Below are positions 33,693 through 42,376 of a stretch of 64,000 bases of DNA, piece by piece (within the stretch, counting starts at the first letter, position 1; each line of letters begins with the position of its first letter). This DNA comes from Fischerella sp. JS2. Lineage in GTDB: Bacteria; Cyanobacteriota; Cyanobacteriia; Cyanobacteriales; Nostocaceae. The position numbers and the translations under genes were made by a program. Under the pieces are notes generated by a model, which was not told the DNA's origin, ran no database searches, and saw only the letters and a program-made list of their open reading frames with translations. Location of the stretch: contig NZ_CP135918.1 of the NCBI RefSeq assembly GCF_032393985.1, positions 3,596,001-3,660,000 of the forward strand. Direction: 5' to 3'.

Positions 33693-34127
33693 ATGAATAA
33701 ATCTCAACAAATTCGTGTCAAAGTATTCGGACTAATTCACGATGAAAAACGCCTATTTGTTTGTGAAGGATATGACTCTGTTAAGCAACAAAAATACTAT
33801 CGGGCATTAGGTGGTAGCATTGAATTTGGCGAAACTAGCCGCGCCGCCTTGGAAAGAGAGTTTCAAGAAGAAATTCAAGCAGAATTAACTAATATTCGTT
33901 ATCAGGGTTGTTTAGAAAATCTATTTATTTTTGAAGGTAAGCCAGGACATGAAATAGTCCAAATTTATGAATGCGATTTTGTCGAACAAAAGTTTTACCA
34001 GATTCAGGAATTAATTTTTACTGAATTGACATATAATTATCCTCAAAAGGCGCTTTGGGTTGATATTTATCGCTGCAAATCAGGAGAATTGAGATTAGTA
34101 CCTGAGCAGTTTTTAGAATTTTTATAA
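33693..34127 (+). CDS. Nudix hydrolase, tandem copy 2
   Basis: A 144-residue paralogue of the preceding gene. Its Nudix box is GGSIEFGETSRAALEREFQE followed by EIQAEL. The segments GCLENLFIFEGKPGHEIVQI and LWVDIYRCKSGELRLVPEQF align with copy 1. Start ATG 33693 lies four bases after the stop of copy 1, so translation is probably coupled. The substrate pockets differ in the middle region, hinting at sub-functionalisation. Confidence 0.9.
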   Translation: MNKSQQIRVKVFGLIHDEKRLFVCEGYDSVKQQKYYRALGGSIEFGETSRAALEREFQEEIQAELTNIRYQGCLENLFIFEGKPGHEIVQIYECDFVEQKFYQIQELIFTELTYNYPQKALWVDIYRCKSGELRLVPEQFLEFL

Positions 34128-34193
34128 AGATTTGTTGTTTGTTGTTTGAACTACCAACTACTAACCAGTACAGACGCGAAGAACATCGCGTCT

Positions 34194-35369
34194 CTACCTA
34201 CTAACTAAAATTTGCTTGTATGCTTGAATTATTTGACGAGCGATCGCATCCCAACTATAGTTGTGCAATGCATACTCTTTCGCATTTAATCCCCGCCGTT
34301 GACATTCCGCAGGATTTTGCAAAGCAGTACGCAGTGACTCAGTAAGTGCTAGCACATCTGTTGTTGTTACCCATCCTGACTGACTTTCATGCACTTGTTG
34401 GCAAATATGTACTTGATCTGAGATTACTACAGGTGTTCCTGCAACCATTGCTTCAGCGACAGCGATACCAAAATTTTCGTAGTATGAAGGCAAGACAAAT
34501 AAATCGGCTGCTTGCAGTAGACTAGATTTTAATTCGCCAGTGACAAAACCAGTAATCGAAGTGTGCGATCGCAAGGTAGAATTATCTATCTGTGATTTGA
34601 TTTTTTGTTCATAAACTGGATCTTGGGGATTAGTTCCAGCTAAAACAAAGTGAAAATTTAACCCTTCAGCTAAAAGCTTTTCCAAAGCTGGAATTAATAA
34701 ACTCAGACCCTTTTTTGGATCTATTCGCGACATAAACAACACTAACGGTAGATTCGCAGCAATACCAAACTGCTGTCGCACCAAATTTTCCCCATCTTGC
34801 TTAGGAGGAATAACACCCAAAGGAATCACTAAATCTTGTGTCGCTACTCCAAATCTTTCTGAAATTTTCGCTTCCTGAACACTCGTAAAATGAAGTGCAG
34901 CAGCATTAGCTATATTGCCACATTCTAATATGGCAGCATAAATTTGTTTCAGGTATTTTTTCTTTTGTAAATCGGCTGGATCAAGAGTACCTAAAGGACG
35001 CAAAATATAAGGTAGTTTTTGTTGACGACAAATTGCCGCAGCAGCACTACTAATAGGAGAGAAAAGTGCATGAATATGGGCTACATCAAACTCTTGGGCA
35101 TAGCGATTTAACCACTTGCATAAATCAAGAGAAAATTTGTAGCGACGAAAAGGGGCACAACGAAAATAAATTATTTCATAACCATCTTTTTGATGAGGGA
35201 CATTTAAGGTGACATCTAGAGGTTTTTGACCGTTATCACCATTACTATTAGTTGTGATCACAGTTACTTTTACACCTTCTTTTGCTAAAGCCGGGGCTAA
35301 TCCCAGTACCATTTGACTAGGTCCACCATAAATTAGGGAAATGGAAGGGACAATCTGTAGAATATGCAT
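34194..35369 (-). CDS. hpsP: Glycosyltransferase family 4, HpsP-like
   Basis: A 391-residue GT-B fold glycosyltransferase. The N-terminal Rossmann half begins MHILQIVPSISLIYGGPSQM; the C-terminal half has FMSRIDPKKGLSLLIPAL and the GT4 motif ENFGIAVAEAMVAGTPVVIS. Order and family fit HpsP of the hormogonium polysaccharide set (hpsL-N-O-P); the symbol rests on synteny and remembered family resemblance. It would add a sugar to a lipid-linked polysaccharide at the cytoplasmic face. Last gene of the minus-strand cluster. Confidence 0.7.
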   Translation of the reverse strand: MHILQIVPSISLIYGGPSQMVLGLAPALAKEGVKVTVITTNSNGDNGQKPLDVTLNVPHQKDGYEIIYFRCAPFRRYKFSLDLCKWLNRYAQEFDVAHIHALFSPISSAAAAICRQQKLPYILRPLGTLDPADLQKKKYLKQIYAAILECGNIANAAALHFTSVQEAKISERFGVATQDLVIPLGVIPPKQDGENLVRQQFGIAANLPLVLFMSRIDPKKGLSLLIPALEKLLAEGLNFHFVLAGTNPQDPVYEQKIKSQIDNSTLRSHTSITGFVTGELKSSLLQAADLFVLPSYYENFGIAVAEAMVAGTPVVISDQVHICQQVHESQSGWVTTTDVLALTESLRTALQNPAECQRRGLNAKEYALHNYSWDAIARQIIQAYKQILVSR

Positions 35370-35462
35370 AATTTATATTTTTTCTTAGTCATAAGTCGTG
35401 AATTTAAAATTTATGTTTAACTATGAATTAAGGCTGGAAAAATATGATTTTTATTATTCGAC

Positions 35463-35501
35463 CACCGATGCACACAGATAAACACAGATGACCACAGATA
35501 G
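35463..35501. repeat. GAACACAGATG-family repeat copy
   Basis: ACCGATGCACACAGATAAAC and ACAGATGACCACAGATAGG units between two glycosyltransferase genes. Same family as 3085, 5621, 41023 and 44425. Confidence 0.7.
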
Positions 35502-35509
35502 GTTTTTTG

Positions 35510-36694
35510 TTATTGTTTTTGAATATTGATTAATTCTTGATAAAATTCTAGTTGTTGTTTTGCTAGAGCTTTGTTCGTATATTGTGCCATTGCTTTTTGG
35601 TAGCCTATTTCACCTAAAGTTTGAGCAAAATCTGGCTTTTCTATTAATTGGAGTATGCAATTAGCAAGGGCTTGGGCATTTCCTTCAGGGAATACTAAAC
35701 CAGCATCACCAATTACGTGAGGAATTTCACCAGAATCAGAACCAATGACAGGGACTTGACAAGCCATTGCTTCGATTAATACGTGACCGAATTGTTCTTT
35801 CCAACCAATGGCTGTTAATGTTTTAATTTTGTATGTTGTTTCTGATGGTAGTACCAGGGTATTCATTAAGTTGATATATCTACAAACTTGATCATGGAGT
35901 ACGCTTTCTACGATGATGATTCTGTCTTGAATTTTGTTTTCTATAGCTTTATTGATTAACTCTGTTCGTAAGTCTCCACGTCCAAGTAGCAGTAGTTTCC
36001 AAGGTTGATCTTTTGGTAGAAGGGTTAAAGCATCTATGAGGGTTAACAAGCCTTTTTCTTTCACAAATCGCCCCACGAAACCAACAATAAATTCCTCGGG
36101 TTGAATACCTAATTGTCTGGCTAATTCTGGTTGGGGTTGGGGTTGAAATACACGTTCATCTACACCTAATTGAGGCATGACTTTTATTGGGCCTTGGTAT
36201 CCACGTTGACGTAAAATCTCAGCACCGTCTTGATTGCCAGAAATAATACCGTGGCTATTTTGCAGATTATATTTTTCTAATAAAGAAGCTGGAAATTTTA
36301 ATTTGTATGGTAAATTCCACCAAGTAAAAAATAAGTTTTTTGCTTTCAGGTCTAATAATTTATTTAAGGTAATCATTTGAGCATAAGCAAGACTTCTCGA
36401 AGCTTGTTCTACTTGAATGATTTGAGGGCGAAACTGTCGCAACAAAGATATTAAATCTTTACCAAAAGTCAGCAGACCTTGATGATTTTGACTAAAATTA
36501 GAAACAGGTACGATGCGAAATTGACCTTTTTCACGATATTTTGATTCGATAATTTTGTTTTGAACTCCTCCAGGTTGCCACTTTTTTGGTACTACAACTG
36601 TTACTTCGATATTAGGTTCTAGCTGAGATAATGTGCGTAATTTTTCGCAGTTAAGGTCTACAATATAAGTATGGCTAGCAACTAATATTTTCAT
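35510..36694 (-). CDS. hpsO: Glycosyltransferase family 4, HpsO-like
   Basis: A 394-residue GT-B glycosyltransferase. N-terminus MKILVASHTYIVDLNCEKLR; C-terminal motifs FVGRFVKEKGLLTLIDAL and QFGHVLIEAMACQVPVIGSD, with the conserved Glu pair of GT4 enzymes. Position between the GT2 and the other GT4 gene matches HpsO of the hormogonium polysaccharide locus. Acceptor and donor sugars unknown. Probably part of one transcript with the neighbours, though spacers of 130-140 bases contain repeats. Confidence 0.7.
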   Translation of the reverse strand: MKILVASHTYIVDLNCEKLRTLSQLEPNIEVTVVVPKKWQPGGVQNKIIESKYREKGQFRIVPVSNFSQNHQGLLTFGKDLISLLRQFRPQIIQVEQASRSLAYAQMITLNKLLDLKAKNLFFTWWNLPYKLKFPASLLEKYNLQNSHGIISGNQDGAEILRQRGYQGPIKVMPQLGVDERVFQPQPQPELARQLGIQPEEFIVGFVGRFVKEKGLLTLIDALTLLPKDQPWKLLLLGRGDLRTELINKAIENKIQDRIIIVESVLHDQVCRYINLMNTLVLPSETTYKIKTLTAIGWKEQFGHVLIEAMACQVPVIGSDSGEIPHVIGDAGLVFPEGNAQALANCILQLIEKPDFAQTLGEIGYQKAMAQYTNKALAKQQLEFYQELINIQKQ

Positions 36695-36716
36695 AAAAAA
36701 GATAATAGGTAATTTA

Positions 36717-36756
36717 AACGCAGAGTAACGCCAAGTTAGCGCAGAGTAACGCAGAG
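36717..36756. repeat. AACGCAGAG dispersed repeat, copy 2
   Basis: AACGCAGAGTAACGCCAAGT followed by TAGCGCAGAGTAACGCAGAG. Same family as 14249-14288. Confidence 0.7.
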
Positions 36757-36825
36757 AATTTATATAGAGAATTCGTTAGGAATTAATTGTTTTACGAAGT
36801 AACTATCAACTATCAACAATCAAGT

Positions 36826-37848
36826 TTAAATACTCTCAATTTGTTTATCTAGATGAGTGTAAATTTGTCCATCATTCCATAGAGATTGGATGATTGTTCC
36901 TAAAGCTTTCGCAAAACCTAAAGTGTAGAAAATAGCGCGGGTAAAAATTTTGATTGGGGAACCACTTTTGTGACAAGGGGGACGTCCCAAGACGTGACAA
37001 TCAAATAAACGGGCGTAAAGACGTAAAGCTTGACTAGCAGTCAGATTTTTCAATCCCAGTAAGAAATGATTGTGATAGAAGGTGAGTTGATATTTGAGCG
37101 ATCGCATACTAATATCATGGCAACCACCTGTCTCTTCCCCTAAATGCACTAAACTAGCTTCTGGGTCGTACCAAATCTTATAGCCAGTTTGCCGCAACCG
37201 CAAACAAAAATCGGATTCTTCTCGGACTGCACTACCGCGAAATCTCTCATCAAAATGCAGCCTGTGCTTGGTAAAAATCTCGCGGCGGAATGACATATTA
37301 CAACCCCTTGCTGTCAGAACTTCTTGGGGTTTGATTGTATGCACCAAATCTATATAATACCAAGCAATACCAGGGTCCATAGCCTGGGGAGGTAAATATT
37401 CAATACTCTTGTAAGGTGCATCTCCCTGTGTTCTTCCTTGGGCAGTATCAGCTATTTTCATCCTGTCATAAACTCGCCCAGCAACAGCCCCTATTTCTGG
37501 TTTATCTAAATAATTTTTAGCATGAGCTGTTAAAAATCCAGAATTTAACTTTACGTCATCATCAATAAATAAAATTATCTCTCCTTTTGCGCGTCGCACT
37601 GCATAATTGCGCGCCCCTGGTAAACTAGCCCAATTTAAACGGAACCATTGAATTTTACCTGCTGTTGCTTGTTCTGATAAAAAAGCTTCAATTTCTGGTT
37701 CGTGTTTTGGAGTTTGATCTACTACTAAAACTTCAAAATTTGAATAGTCTTGCTTCAATAAATCCACAACACTGTCTCGCAGTGGTTCTTCACGACCATA
37801 AGTTGGAATAATTACAGAAATAAGAGGTAAATTCATATTAATAGTCAT
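36826..37848 (-). CDS. hpsN: Glycosyltransferase family 2, HpsN-like
   Basis: A 340-residue GT-A glycosyltransferase. The start MTINMNLPLISVIIPTYGRE, the DxD-type motif in EIILFIDDDVKLNSG and the acceptor-side RGCNMSFRREIF, followed by VREESDFCLRLRQTGYKIW, give a complete GT2 domain of about 240 residues with a hydrophobic C-terminal part. Gene order and family match HpsN. Two start codons (37848 and 37836) are possible. Upstream spacer has a GACGCG hairpin (37878-37897). Confidence 0.75.
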   Translation of the reverse strand: MTINMNLPLISVIIPTYGREEPLRDSVVDLLKQDYSNFEVLVVDQTPKHEPEIEAFLSEQATAGKIQWFRLNWASLPGARNYAVRRAKGEIILFIDDDVKLNSGFLTAHAKNYLDKPEIGAVAGRVYDRMKIADTAQGRTQGDAPYKSIEYLPPQAMDPGIAWYYIDLVHTIKPQEVLTARGCNMSFRREIFTKHRLHFDERFRGSAVREESDFCLRLRQTGYKIWYDPEASLVHLGEETGGCHDISMRSLKYQLTFYHNHFLLGLKNLTASQALRLYARLFDCHVLGRPPCHKSGSPIKIFTRAIFYTLGFAKALGTIIQSLWNDGQIYTHLDKQIESI

Positions 37849-37877
37849 TTGTCATTTGTTAGTAGTTAGTGGTTACA

Positions 37878-37897
37878 GACGCGAGGAACATCGCGTC
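37878..37897. repeat. GACGCG hairpin repeat copy
   Basis: GACGCGAGGAACATCGCGTC, identical to the copies at 8676 and 19874, in the spacer between the polymerase and GT2 genes. Confidence 0.8.
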
Positions 37898-37986
37898 TGT
37901 ACATTAGTAGTCAATAGCTAATTCAATAGTTAATGGCCAATGGTTATTTTCACACCCTCACACTCCTCATACTCCCCATCACCCCA

Positions 37987-39642
37987 TCACCCCATCACCT
38001 TTTTCCCTCCTGTCTCCCCTTCCGCTTGTGCTTGTTGCAGTCTTTCCATTTTGTCTACAATCGGCAATTTTAAAAGAATGCCAGCAGCAAACCAATAATA
38101 AACAGCGACTGGGTCAACATCCAGAGGATAGTAATAAGTGTTGTAACTAATAAACAATATAAACACCCACATAGCAGCACCGTAACTGCGGAAATTACGG
38201 TTTTTTACCAAACGATACTGCCGGAAACAAATAATTGTTAAGGTAGTGACTAAAACTATAAATCCTAATAACCCAAATATTCCTACTTCATAAAGAACCT
38301 TCGGATAATAGGTTTCTACTAATTTAGTTGGTCCCATTGCACGGGCAGAGTTAGTAGCACGACCTAAACCACTTCCAAATGGTCCATCTACGCTTTTCCA
38401 ATTTTCTTCAAATTGTTGCACTATAAATTCATAGGGAGGAGAGGCATTCCAACGGGCTACAAAACTATCTGTTCTCTCTTGGACAACGGTGGGATTACTA
38501 ACTATTGCAATTCCTAAAAGTAGGGCTAGTCCTCCAAATATAGGAATAAATCTTTTTAAATTACCAATTTGACCAGTCAGTACAAGTAACATTACAAAAC
38601 AGATTGGTACTAAAGCTAAAGCTATTCTTTGCCCAGAGATTACTGCATTAATAAAGACAGATGCCATTGAAGCTAAACTGATAATTCGCCAAATAATAGA
38701 AGGGTCACTAAAGCCAGTTGCAAAAGTAAAAAACGTGCTAGAAATGAGAAACCATGCCCATTGCCAAGGTGCAACAAAAGTTCCTGGTAAGCGAATCATT
38801 CCTTGACTAGGGCTATAAACTAATGAGCCGCCAAAAAAACATCGTGCTTCTAATGAAGCTTTAAATAAAGCAGCACCAACTGCATTTCTTGTACCTTCAC
38901 ATATGCCAGTTAATAATAATAAATATTGCATAAATCCTAGAACAGAGGCAACAAGGATTAACACTATTTGTAAGCGTGAAATAAATAAAAAGTCTCGTTT
39001 ATTACGAATTAAATAATAAATACAAGCAATTAGAGGTACATAGCCTAAAAATACTTTTAATCCTAAAATTCCCATACCAAGAGGAATTTCTTTGGGTGCT
39101 TCTTTAAAGGGTCCAATAGGAGGCGGATTAAATTGCCGTCCACCATTTACAAATAATAGTGTGATTATGCATGAGCCTAATAGAATATATAATGGGGTTT
39201 TAATTCCTTCAGGAATAATTATAGGTAGTTTCTGTTTGCGGCAATTCTGCCAAATTGCAATTAAAGCAGGAACATAGAAAGCGTCTTTAGCCAATTGCAA
39301 TACGGGACTATTACCGATGTAGTAAGTGATAGTTCCGCCAAACGGCACATAAAAAATAAAGGCAAACAAAGCTTGACGAGGATATTTGTAGGCAAGGGAC
39401 ATAACTATTATTCCCATTACTGCCGGGACAGCTGCCTTAATTCCAGCTACTAAAAAAAGAATAAAACCAAGGAATAAACCACCACCAATGGCTGGAGTAA
39501 GTGTATTAATAAGTTCTTGACGTGCCTGTGCTGCTTTGCGTTTTTGGGCTAAACGTTCTTTGAGGGTAAGAGTAGGAACCTCTTGTTTTTTCTGCTTTTT
39601 TGTTTTTTGATTTTTCTGGGATTTTTGCTTTGATTTCGGCAT
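37987..39642 (-). CDS. hpsL: HpsL-like polysaccharide polymerase/ligase membrane protein
   Basis: A 551-residue protein with a very basic N-terminal tail (MPKSKQKSQKNQKTKKQKKQ) and about 12 transmembrane segments from residue ~50, with a periplasmic loop (residues ~255-290) and the O-antigen-ligase-like region including GSGLGRATNSARAMG and YYPKVLYEVGIFGLLGF near residues 415-460. It matches the hormogonium polysaccharide protein HpsL by architecture and by the following GT2-GT4-GT4 genes. It would polymerise or ligate repeat units at the periplasmic face. First gene of the minus-strand cluster; promoter expected in 39643-39900. Confidence 0.75.
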   Translation of the reverse strand: MPKSKQKSQKNQKTKKQKKQEVPTLTLKERLAQKRKAAQARQELINTLTPAIGGGLFLGFILFLVAGIKAAVPAVMGIIVMSLAYKYPRQALFAFIFYVPFGGTITYYIGNSPVLQLAKDAFYVPALIAIWQNCRKQKLPIIIPEGIKTPLYILLGSCIITLLFVNGGRQFNPPPIGPFKEAPKEIPLGMGILGLKVFLGYVPLIACIYYLIRNKRDFLFISRLQIVLILVASVLGFMQYLLLLTGICEGTRNAVGAALFKASLEARCFFGGSLVYSPSQGMIRLPGTFVAPWQWAWFLISSTFFTFATGFSDPSIIWRIISLASMASVFINAVISGQRIALALVPICFVMLLVLTGQIGNLKRFIPIFGGLALLLGIAIVSNPTVVQERTDSFVARWNASPPYEFIVQQFEENWKSVDGPFGSGLGRATNSARAMGPTKLVETYYPKVLYEVGIFGLLGFIVLVTTLTIICFRQYRLVKNRNFRSYGAAMWVFILFISYNTYYYPLDVDPVAVYYWFAAGILLKLPIVDKMERLQQAQAEGETGGKKVMG

Positions 39643-40125
39643 GATTTGCTATTAATACGTCCCTTGAATAGCTGATCATAGCCTTGGAAGTATGAGAACG
39701 TAAATAAATATACATTAAATTCATTGGTAAAAGGGGTAAGGGGAATGGTTAAAGGGATAGATTTTTGGCTTTCCTCCTATCAAGCCAAGAATATATGGCG
39801 GTTCTCAGTTGTGTGAACTATAAAACCTCACCCCGCCCTATCGGGCACCCCTCTGGTGAACTCGCGGAGAGAGGCTAGGGGTGAGGTATAAAGTGTATTG
39901 CATCGAATTGAAAATCGCTATACTGCAACAATCCGGAAAGACTACTCCAGCTTGTGGAGTATATGTATTATAAAAATACTACTCTTGGAAAAAACGGTAA
40001 CGGCATATGTAATCCCCTGGTCTCAATCAAATTTAGCTCGATCGCGAATAGCTATAATCCTCATGCTTATTCGTTTCAATTCGCTACGAAATTAATTTGA
40101 TTGCAGTTGCCAAGGTAGGGAAGTA
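39643..40125. other. Spacer with a CCTCACCCC palindrome
   Basis: Divergent promoters for the polysaccharide cluster and the RNA ligase gene should lie here. At 39826-39886 is a palindromic element starting CCTCACCCCGCCCTATCGGG and ending GCTAGGGGTGAGG, related to that at 24941. An AGGGAAG before 40126 is the ligase ribosome binding site. No gene recognised. Confidence 0.6.
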
Positions 40126-40911
40126 ATGCAACAAATTTATAAATTTCCGCGTACCCATCACATTCAGGGTTCGCGTTTACAACCAGGGGATGAAGACCTC
40201 GATAGTATCCCTTTTGCTGCTATTAAAGAGCAGTATGTAGTAGTGGAAGAAAAAGTTGATGGTGCTAACGCTGCTATTAGTTTTGCTGCTGACGGTCAAA
40301 TTCGCCTACAAAGCCGGGGACATTATTTAACAGGTGGGGCACGGGAAAAGCACTTTAATTTGTTTAAACAATGGGCAAATACTCACGCAGTCGCATTTTG
40401 GCAAGTATTGGGAAGTCGCTTTATTCTCTTTGGAGAGTGGCTTTATGCGAAGCACACAATATTTTATGATGCTTTGCCCCACTATTTTCTTGAGTATGAT
40501 GTGCTGGATTTAGAAAAGCAAGTATTTCTCAGCAGCAAAAACCGCCAGCAGTTATTAGCTGGGTTGCCTTTGGTTTCTGTACCCGTGCTATTTACTGGCA
40601 GTCTCCAATCTTATCAGCAACTCATTGGGCTATTGGCTAAATCCCATTACCAAACGCCTGCATATTTGCAAAGTTTGTGTCAAGTATGTCAGGAAAAAGG
40701 GCTAGATGTGGAACGATCGCTTAAACAAACTGACCAAAGTTCTCTGATGGAAGGTTTATACATTAAAGTTGAACCAGATGATACAGTAATAGCTCGTTAT
40801 AAATACGTACGTTCCAGTTTTTTAACCACCATCAAACAATCGGATGGACAGTGGCTGAATCGTCCGATTATACCAAATTTACTACGTCCTGATGCTGACT
40901 TGTTTTCTTAA
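40126..40911 (+). CDS. ATP-dependent RNA ligase family protein
   Basis: A 261-residue nucleotidyltransferase of the RNA ligase superfamily. Motif I has the adenylated lysine in EEKVDGANAA (K43, KxDG form), motif Ia/III-like segments are IRLQSRGHYLTGG and FILFGEWLYAKHTIFYD, motif IV is EGLYIKVE and motif V lies in ARYKYVRSSF. All five nucleotidyl-transfer motifs are in place; there is no OB or extra C-terminal domain, so it resembles small Rnl2-like ligases. It would seal 5'-phosphate and 3'-OH RNA ends. The HD-Pnk gene follows 313 bases later on the same strand, implying a two-enzyme repair pathway. Confidence 0.85.
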   Translation: MQQIYKFPRTHHIQGSRLQPGDEDLDSIPFAAIKEQYVVVEEKVDGANAAISFAADGQIRLQSRGHYLTGGAREKHFNLFKQWANTHAVAFWQVLGSRFILFGEWLYAKHTIFYDALPHYFLEYDVLDLEKQVFLSSKNRQQLLAGLPLVSVPVLFTGSLQSYQQLIGLLAKSHYQTPAYLQSLCQVCQEKGLDVERSLKQTDQSSLMEGLYIKVEPDDTVIARYKYVRSSFLTTIKQSDGQWLNRPIIPNLLRPDADLFS

Positions 40912-41022
40912 GAAACACAGGTGTGGGGGAGAAAGCTAAAATTCTTACCTCTTCTGTCTTATGCATTATTTTCAAGACAGAACCCCAGGATGATCGCGCC
41001 CACAACGAGGGGATGAATTAAA

Positions 41023-41056
41023 CGAACACAGATGAACACCGATGCACACCGATGGA
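41023..41056. repeat. GAACACAGATG-family repeat copy
   Basis: CGAACACAGATGAACACCGA followed by TGCACACCGATGG, within the 313-base spacer between the RNA ligase and HD-Pnk genes. A CTTCTGCC tract (about 41152-41180) is also present. Confidence 0.75.
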
Positions 41057-41224
41057 TTATGGCTTTGCTCCTGATTTGATCCTCGATCACTATTTTCAAG
41101 ATAGCCATTCATAAGAACATCCCACAACTAAGTATGAAAATTCTTACCCCTTCTGCCCTCTGCCCTAGTGCCTTCTGCCTTATTTTCAAGCGATTTCTCA
41201 AACATAATTTACAGAGGATTTTTT

Positions 41225-42349
41225 ATGTTGTGGTCTTTTCCTCATTGTCCTAACGAAACCGACTGGTCAATAAATTGGCCAGCACTAGAAGCAGAATTTA
41301 ACTGGTTGCGATCGCTTGCTGATTGTCCCCAAGACCCGCGTTATCATGCGGAAGGAGATGTACTTATTCACACAAAATTGGTATACGAGGCTTTAGTTGC
41401 TTTACCTCAATGGCGGGCATTACCAGCTACTGAACGTTCGGTATTGTTCGCTGCTGCTTTGCTGCATGATATCGCTAAACCCGCCTCTACCCAAAGAGAA
41501 GCAGATGGTAGTATCACCTCCAAAGGTCACGTCCTCCAAGGTGCAAAAATGGCACAGGAGATTCTCTGGGATTTGCATGTGCCACTCAAACAACGCGAAG
41601 CGATCGTTGCTTTGGTGAAATACGGTAGTTTGCCTTTGTGGTTTTGGGATAAACCTAATCCGGAACGCGCTGTAATTAAAGCTAGCCAAATTGTCCGTTG
41701 TGATCTGCTGAGTTTGTTGGCGGAGGCAGACGTGCGGGGACGTTACTGCAATGATCAAGCACAATTACTGGAACGAATTGATTTTTTTCGGGAATTTTGT
41801 CAGGAAAATCACTGCTTTGAACAACCACGCATGTTTCCATCAGCACATAGTCGATTTGTTTATTTCCAAAAAGAAGATGGCAACCCAAACTATGAAGCCT
41901 ACGATGATACACGCTTACAGGTGGTGATCATGTCAGGATTACCCAGTGCGGGCAAAGATACTTGGATTCAGGAAAATCTGCCAGACAGCCTGGTGATTTC
42001 CCTTGATGAACTGCGGCAGAAGTTGGGGATAGATCCTGAAGACGACCAAGGTGTAGTGACGAATGCAGCGAAAGCGATCGCTAAAGAATATCTACGAAGT
42101 GGACAATCTTTTGTTTGGAATGCAACCAATCTCAGCCGCCAATTACGCTGTATGTTGATTCGTCTGTTTGCTAGTTATCAAGCTAGGATTCACATTGTCT
42201 ATCTGGAAGCACCTTGGCCAGAACTACTACGCAGAAATCGCGATCACCCGGCAAAAGTACCAGAGAAAGTACTTTACCGGATGAAGAATCGCTTAGAAGT
42301 GCCGGATATCACCGAGGCCCAAGTAGTAGACTGGGTGGTGTTGGGCTGA
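41225..42349 (+). CDS. HD-Pnk: HD phosphoesterase-polynucleotide kinase fusion
   Basis: A 374-residue bifunctional end-healing enzyme. N-terminal HD phosphohydrolase, residues ~35-175: H41/H49 (YHAEGDVLIHT), H81-D82 (AALLHDIAKP), H102 (KGHVLQGAK) and an Asp in RCDLLSLLAEADV. C-terminal P-loop kinase from ~230: Walker A GLPSAGKDT (238-246), then ISLDELRQKLG and NATNLSR, and a lid-like RRNRDHPAKVPEKVL. This is the domain order of Runella HD-Pnk, which removes 2',3'-cyclic/3'-phosphates and phosphorylates 5'-OH. The ATG at 41225 has AGAGGA upstream; an earlier GTG at 41168 would start in a repeat tract. Its ends fit the RNA ligase encoded upstream. Confidence 0.9.
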   Translation: MLWSFPHCPNETDWSINWPALEAEFNWLRSLADCPQDPRYHAEGDVLIHTKLVYEALVALPQWRALPATERSVLFAAALLHDIAKPASTQREADGSITSKGHVLQGAKMAQEILWDLHVPLKQREAIVALVKYGSLPLWFWDKPNPERAVIKASQIVRCDLLSLLAEADVRGRYCNDQAQLLERIDFFREFCQENHCFEQPRMFPSAHSRFVYFQKEDGNPNYEAYDDTRLQVVIMSGLPSAGKDTWIQENLPDSLVISLDELRQKLGIDPEDDQGVVTNAAKAIAKEYLRSGQSFVWNATNLSRQLRCMLIRLFASYQARIHIVYLEAPWPELLRRNRDHPAKVPEKVLYRMKNRLEVPDITEAQVVDWVVLG

Positions 42350-42376
42350 GAATACAGCAAAGGTCTAGTGTGATCA

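Noticed and set aside
40911-41225. RNA ligase and HD-Pnk as a tight operon
   Set aside because: The 313-base gap is full of dispersed repeats, so co-transcription is possible but not supported by spacing; I treat them as linked genes only.
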